Assembly: GCA_900548905.1 (NCBI GenBank)
Contig: URMK01000089.1
Span: forward strand, 1 to 18,260
Length of the DNA stretch: 18,260 bases
Direction of reading: 5' to 3'
From: an uncultured Lachnospiraceae bacterium
GTDB lineage: Bacteria; Bacillota; Clostridia; Lachnospirales; Lachnospiraceae
The notes beneath the pieces are model-generated. The model made no database searches, was not told the DNA's origin, and saw nothing but the letters and a program-made list of their open reading frames with translations. The position numbers and the translations under genes were made by a program. Below, piece after piece: positions 14,780 to 18,260 of this stretch. How positions within the stretch are numbered: the first letter of the stretch is position 1; each line of letters opens with the position of its first letter.

Positions 14780-15625
14780 CTATCCTATCGCCCAAAAAGG
14801 CCCACCCGCACCAGCCCCTTTTCTTGCTTCCTCCAAAATAAGGGATAAATCCCACGCCTGATTACTTCTTTTTACGCTTGCCGGATCCGCCACCAAAATT
14901 TTCCCTTCTGCAGTAATCCCCCTGAGCACAATAAAATGTCCCCCCTTTGTGAAATGCCCCTTTGCCATAATCGCCACCACCAGCTTTCCGCCGGCAAGAG
15001 CATCCACCACATCCTGCCCATCCATATTTCTCTGAACAGCTAAGCCCCAGTTTTCTGCAGCTCCCGGTATCAAACTATGATAAGATCCTTCTCCCCTGCA
15101 GTAATAGCCATTTTCATAGGACCATTGAGCCATCCGGACAGGATCCACAGTTTCTCCTGTTAACGTTGATATGACGATACTCATTGACGTGGGACCACAC
15201 CCATGTGTCCCTATCCTATCCTGCCCATATGCTTCCTTGGCCCAACGCTCATCCAATTGGTTATAATAGACAACCTCCCGCTCCCCTTCCTGCCCCAGTG
15301 TGATCCCCTCATAGTTTTGTCCGCTGTTCTCTATGTAGTCCTTAGAGAACATGCCGATTCTCTGGTTGTACCCCCAATCCTGTTGAAATATGTCAACAGC
15401 TTCTGCCTCGGGCCCTTGCATCCATTGTGCCATATAAGAAATGGGGTTTGTTACTAAATAGATAACTAACGCAACAATCAGCAAAAGGGAAAGAGCAGGA
15501 GCTAAAATGATAGTCAGCAGTCGCTTTCTCGCTTCTTCATCCTTTGCAGCCTGCAGCATTGTCAGTATTGCCTGTATAATTGCCTTCTCCAAACTCTTGT
15601 ACTCCTCCTTTATTACAGGCCGCAT
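14780..15625 (-). CDS. Membrane-anchored C39-like cysteine peptidase of the conjugation module
   Basis: A protein of up to 281 residues with one membrane helix at about 38-58 and an extracellular C39-type papain-like domain. Catalytic Cys143 lies in GTHGCGPTSMSIV, His230 in GGHFIVLRG and Asp247 in VADPAS; Gln123 in YYNQLDERW fits the oxyanion position. Proteins of this type in Gram-positive conjugation clusters are thought to open or remodel peptidoglycan, often fused to a lysozyme domain that is absent here. The ATG at 15625 has no close ribosome binding site. A TTG at 15590-15592 follows AAAGGAGGAG and may be the true start, which would shorten the cytoplasmic tail by 11 residues. The VirB4 gene ends 23 bases upstream. 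Substrate specificity is inferred. Confidence 0.85.
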   Translation of the reverse strand: MRPVIKEEYKSLEKAIIQAILTMLQAAKDEEARKRLLTIILAPALSLLLIVALVIYLVTNPISYMAQWMQGPEAEAVDIFQQDWGYNQRIGMFSKDYIENSGQNYEGITLGQEGEREVVYYNQLDERWAKEAYGQDRIGTHGCGPTSMSIVISTLTGETVDPVRMAQWSYENGYYCRGEGSYHSLIPGAAENWGLAVQRNMDGQDVVDALAGGKLVVAIMAKGHFTKGGHFIVLRGITAEGKILVADPASVKRSNQAWDLSLILEEARKGAGAGGPFWAIG

Positions 15626-15648
15626 ACAGGCGGCCCGGCCCGTTCGGC

Positions 15649-17466
15649 TTATCTTCCTCCTGCATCTCCCATATACTTAAACTTGTACTCCGGAATGTCA
15701 AAATTGATATGTAATCGTTTTGAACCTGCCATAAATAACGCATGTCCCCGCTTTTTAGCCAGTAAAAGTTCCTGCTCTGCTTCTGTCAAATCATAAAGCT
15801 TGATTGTTTCTTTCAAATTAGGCCCATCCGTCCCCATTATAATTTTATAGCATGGTGCATCCAGAAGAGCCTGCCCATATTGCTTTATACTCTCTGCAAG
15901 AAAATCTACCACGCTGTGTGAGATAATCGCCAGTGCTCCTTCATATTTCCTGTCCCGTTTCATGACATTACGCAAGTATATCAGTGACTGTGGAACCCTT
16001 TGATCGATCATCAAATAGCCTTCATCGCATACAAGCAATACCTTTTCAGACCGGTCCCTGCTCATTTGTTCCCAACAATAGGTAAGAATATTAAAGTACT
16101 GGGTACGCTTTATGCTATCGCTCATTTCCTGCAAGGCATGTGTATCCAACACCATCATCCTTGTTTCGGCATGGACGGTACTGTGCCCATTCCATATAAA
16201 ACTATCCGCACCGTATGACATATCATAAAGCAGCATTGCCAGATCGGAATAAATCTGCCCATTTTCCTCTGTTTTGGCCTTTTTCAATATCATTTCATAT
16301 AAATCTCTTATAATAGGAAATTCTCCTGCATCCATGGAAGAGATATCCGTATCCCAAGTGATTCCGAACTCCTGGTATAAATCTATAAGGCCTTTCTTCA
16401 AAACTGCTTTCTGCATATCTGTAAGTGTGGGAATATAAAGGCTGAAAAAGATATCCAGATTCTTCATATGCAGAGCCAGATCATTCAGGCCATATCCTTC
16501 GTCCTCATATAATTTCACCTTTTCGCCCTCATCATCACTGGGTGACGGCCGAACCTGAAGGGGATTCAGACGTCCGCGTGATCCTCCCGCCGCATTGATC
16601 CAGTCTCCCTCTAATTTTAAGCAGATATCTTTATACTCATTTTCCGGATCTATGATAATTATCCTGGTTCCTTTCATAAATTCCGACAGTAAAATATGTT
16701 TGATAGCCGTTGATTTTCCGACTCCCGGAATTCCCATAATACAGAAATTACTATTTGTCCGGTCTCCCCCTCGCTTCCAAATATCTACAATAACCAGCCC
16801 GCCACTGGTATCCTTTGCAAAATAATAGCCTTCTCCATCATTAAACCCGCTGCTGGCAAACGGGAACCCACCCACAAACGTGGAAATCGGAACTACTTTC
16901 TGCAGAATGCTTTCTATTTTCCTGTGGTTAGGGAAGGTTGGCAAAAGATGCATCAGGCATTCCTTCTGCAAATTAGGGATAGCCCGAATTTTACATTTCA
17001 TGATACTGGCCATACTTTCCGCCCTGCGGCAGGCTTTACTGAACTCTTTCTCATCCCTGGCCACTGGCATAATAGAAATGCTCATTAATCCCACCGTTTC
17101 TCCCTCCCGATCAATCTGCTGCATAATTTTTTCTCCATCTTCAGCAGCCTTTTCAGCTCGTTGTTTCATTAATGGATCCCGGGAACTCTCTGCCTGTCCT
17201 TTCTGCAAAACAATATTTTTCGATATCGCATTAATAAGAGATGCATTATCAATAGGATTAAATCCAATGGATACTACAGTTCCCGGAAGGTTGGTAAATT
17301 TAGCAAGCCATTCCGCTTCCACCTTTGCAGGATAACGTATAATTCCGTATATTTTACCTGTGTTTTCCCCTATAGAAAGGTAGTTTTTCTGAAACTCCAG
17401 TCCCATCGGAGTAATTACATTTAACAGGGCGCTATTCTCTTCTATTTTCTCCGCTTTTTTTCTCAT
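15649..17466 (-). CDS. VirB4/TraE-type conjugation ATPase
   Basis: A 605-residue ATPase of the type IV secretion machinery that powers assembly and transfer at the cytoplasmic face. Walker A is GIPGVGKST (245-253, Lys251). Walker B ends VLLVCDEGYLM (Asp481, Glu482). IIDPENEYKD (about 271-280) and ISHSVVDFL (515-523) are further VirB4 landmarks. The N-terminal about 230 residues form the family's CagE/TrbE-like domain (GLEFQKNYLSIGE). Length is shorter than many VirB4 proteins because part of the N-terminal region seems to be encoded in the preceding gene. ATG follows AAGGAG by a normal spacer, and the upstream gene ends 13 bases away. Strong marker that the right part is a conjugative element. 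Confidence 0.95.
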   Translation of the reverse strand: MRKKAEKIEENSALLNVITPMGLEFQKNYLSIGENTGKIYGIIRYPAKVEAEWLAKFTNLPGTVVSIGFNPIDNASLINAISKNIVLQKGQAESSRDPLMKQRAEKAAEDGEKIMQQIDREGETVGLMSISIMPVARDEKEFSKACRRAESMASIMKCKIRAIPNLQKECLMHLLPTFPNHRKIESILQKVVPISTFVGGFPFASSGFNDGEGYYFAKDTSGGLVIVDIWKRGGDRTNSNFCIMGIPGVGKSTAIKHILLSEFMKGTRIIIIDPENEYKDICLKLEGDWINAAGGSRGRLNPLQVRPSPSDDEGEKVKLYEDEGYGLNDLALHMKNLDIFFSLYIPTLTDMQKAVLKKGLIDLYQEFGITWDTDISSMDAGEFPIIRDLYEMILKKAKTEENGQIYSDLAMLLYDMSYGADSFIWNGHSTVHAETRMMVLDTHALQEMSDSIKRTQYFNILTYCWEQMSRDRSEKVLLVCDEGYLMIDQRVPQSLIYLRNVMKRDRKYEGALAIISHSVVDFLAESIKQYGQALLDAPCYKIIMGTDGPNLKETIKLYDLTEAEQELLLAKKRGHALFMAGSKRLHINFDIPEYKFKYMGDAGGR

Positions 17467-17479
17467 CCGTTTCTCCTTT

Positions 17480-18163
17480 TCACGTATCTAACACCGGTAT
17501 ACTTGGGCTGAATTCCGCATCCTCAAGATGCACATAGGAGGGGTTATTAATCAGGTTCAATAACCTTGCAATTTCCTTTTCTGACAGAATATCGCCGAAT
17601 ACGCTTCCAGCCATAAGTTTTTCACATAAAAGGGCAGCCCGCTTACTAATTTCATTCTCCTTATCTTCTTCATAGCTATCCCAAAGACAGACATAGTACT
17701 GCCTTTCTACGATTTCTCCGGAAAGGGCATAACCGCTCATCTGCAAAATTTCCTGACGCAGCAACTCTTTTCTTTTATCTTCTGCTTCCCGAACCATCTC
17801 TGACAGATCGGTTATGATAGGTGAGATATCAACCGGTCGGGATAAAGCTATAAATTTAAAAGGGAACTGCAAATCAGATAATTCAGCTGTCAGCGTCTTT
17901 ATTAACATTGCTTTCTCGGTCTTACTGTATAGATCAATACTTATGGGATGTATCCGCAAATATATGAAAATAAACCCGTCCCTGGTATATAGGTAACTGC
18001 CCCTGATATCCTTAACATTGACAAAACGCTGCGCGGTTAAAAGCGGGCTGTTTTCCGTCTTTTTTTTCATCTTCTTCTGCTTATTATTTAGCAGAAATAA
18101 GGAAAGGCCGCCACCTGTCAGGGTGACGGCCAACATAATAATTGGGAATAACAAACTCTCCAT
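17480..18163 (-). CDS. Membrane-anchored VirB4/TraC N-terminal-domain-like conjugation protein
   Basis: A 227-residue protein. One membrane helix (about 4-22, LLFPIIMLAVTLTGGG) is followed by a basic KKMKKK stretch. The soluble part (about 35-227) resembles the N-terminal region of TraC/VirB4 ATPases: VNVKDIRGSYLYTRDGFIFIYLRIHPISIDL, then a helix and FKFIALSRPVDI. It has no Walker motifs. Lying 13 bases before the ATPase gene, it probably docks the ATPase at the membrane, so VirB4 function is split over two genes. I chose ATG 18161-18163 because AAAGG lies 8 bases upstream. A TTG at 18191-18193 would extend it by ten residues without a ribosome binding site. The family call is by resemblance, not by a search. 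Confidence 0.65.
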   Translation of the reverse strand: MESLLFPIIMLAVTLTGGGLSLFLLNNKQKKMKKKTENSPLLTAQRFVNVKDIRGSYLYTRDGFIFIYLRIHPISIDLYSKTEKAMLIKTLTAELSDLQFPFKFIALSRPVDISPIITDLSEMVREAEDKRKELLRQEILQMSGYALSGEIVERQYYVCLWDSYEEDKENEISKRAALLCEKLMAGSVFGDILSEKEIARLLNLINNPSYVHLEDAEFSPSIPVLDT

Positions 18164-18168
18164 TCCTA

Positions 18169-18260
18169 CTACCTTTCCGGCTTTATGTGCCAATCCGAAA
18201 ACAAGTTATCCTGTATGGATAAGCTGTCTGTTACATTTAATCGAAGCATTCCTGCAGGTG
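18169..18260 (-). CDS. C-terminal end of an unidentified conjugation-operon protein, partial
   Basis: The last 29 residues of a protein entering from the right edge, including LRLNVTDSLSIQDNLFSDWH and ending KPER, with TAG at 18169-18171. The stop lies 5 bases before the next gene's ATG, so the two are coupled. Too short to name. By position in Gram-positive conjugation clusters it could be a PrgI- or VirB6-like component. Confidence 0.6.
   Translation of the reverse strand, partial: PAGMLRLNVTDSLSIQDNLFSDWHIKPER

Noticed and set aside
1..18260. CRISPR arrays, tRNA or rRNA genes, insertion sequences
   Set aside because: I saw no regularly spaced repeats, no tRNA-like or rRNA segments and no transposase or integrase frame in this window.

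Overview
The window reads as accessory DNA of a moderately low-GC Gram-positive anaerobe, most likely a gut-type Clostridia (Lachnospiraceae-like). The basis is strong GGAGG-type ribosome binding sites, a lipobox substrate-binding protein, an ABC sugar importer without its own ATPase, and a Firmicute-type conjugation module. This placement is inference. Every convincing gene is on the minus strand, so the text below follows transcription from high to low coordinates.

Right part (about 12.85-18.26 kb): a segment of an integrative conjugative element. In order: the C-terminal end of an unidentified protein (window edge), a membrane-anchored protein resembling the N-terminal domain of VirB4/TraC, a VirB4/TraE-type ATPase, a membrane-anchored C39-like cysteine peptidase, a TadZ/CpaE-like P-loop protein whose ATP loop lacks both usual lysines, and a secreted SH3b plus anthrax-lethal-factor-like (PPEP-type) zinc metalloprotease. 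The first five are packed with gaps of 5-23 bases. The metalloprotease follows after 115 bases.

Junction (about 11.88-12.88 kb): a decayed stretch. It holds a 50-codon remnant with no usable start, a perfect 11-bp inverted repeat, and an AraC-family regulator pseudogene that has lost its 5' end and carries two in-frame TAG codons. This is where the conjugation module meets a metabolic cluster.

Left part (1-11.81 kb): a LacI-controlled uptake and hydrolysis cluster. It contains a LacI regulator, a two-domain PHB-depolymerase-like esterase, an MFS transporter and an EstA/esterase-D-like protein whose nucleophile serine is alanine. After a promoter come two MalF/MalG-type permeases, a serine beta-lactamase-like hydrolase, a CocE/X-Pro peptidase-like acyl hydrolase, a lipoprotein sugar-binding protein and a second beta-lactamase-like hydrolase cut by the window edge. 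None of the hydrolases has a visible export signal, so the cluster looks built to import an intact ester- or acyl-bearing (probably glycosidic) compound and break it down inside the cell. The substrate is not identifiable from sequence.

Three 20-bp sites of one design (core GCAATTNNNTTTTAGCA on the + strand) lie upstream of the permease operon, the esterase-MFS operon and lacI itself. They define an autoregulated local LacI regulon. At lacI and at the permease operon the site lies directly downstream of a recognisable -10, as expected for a repressor operator.
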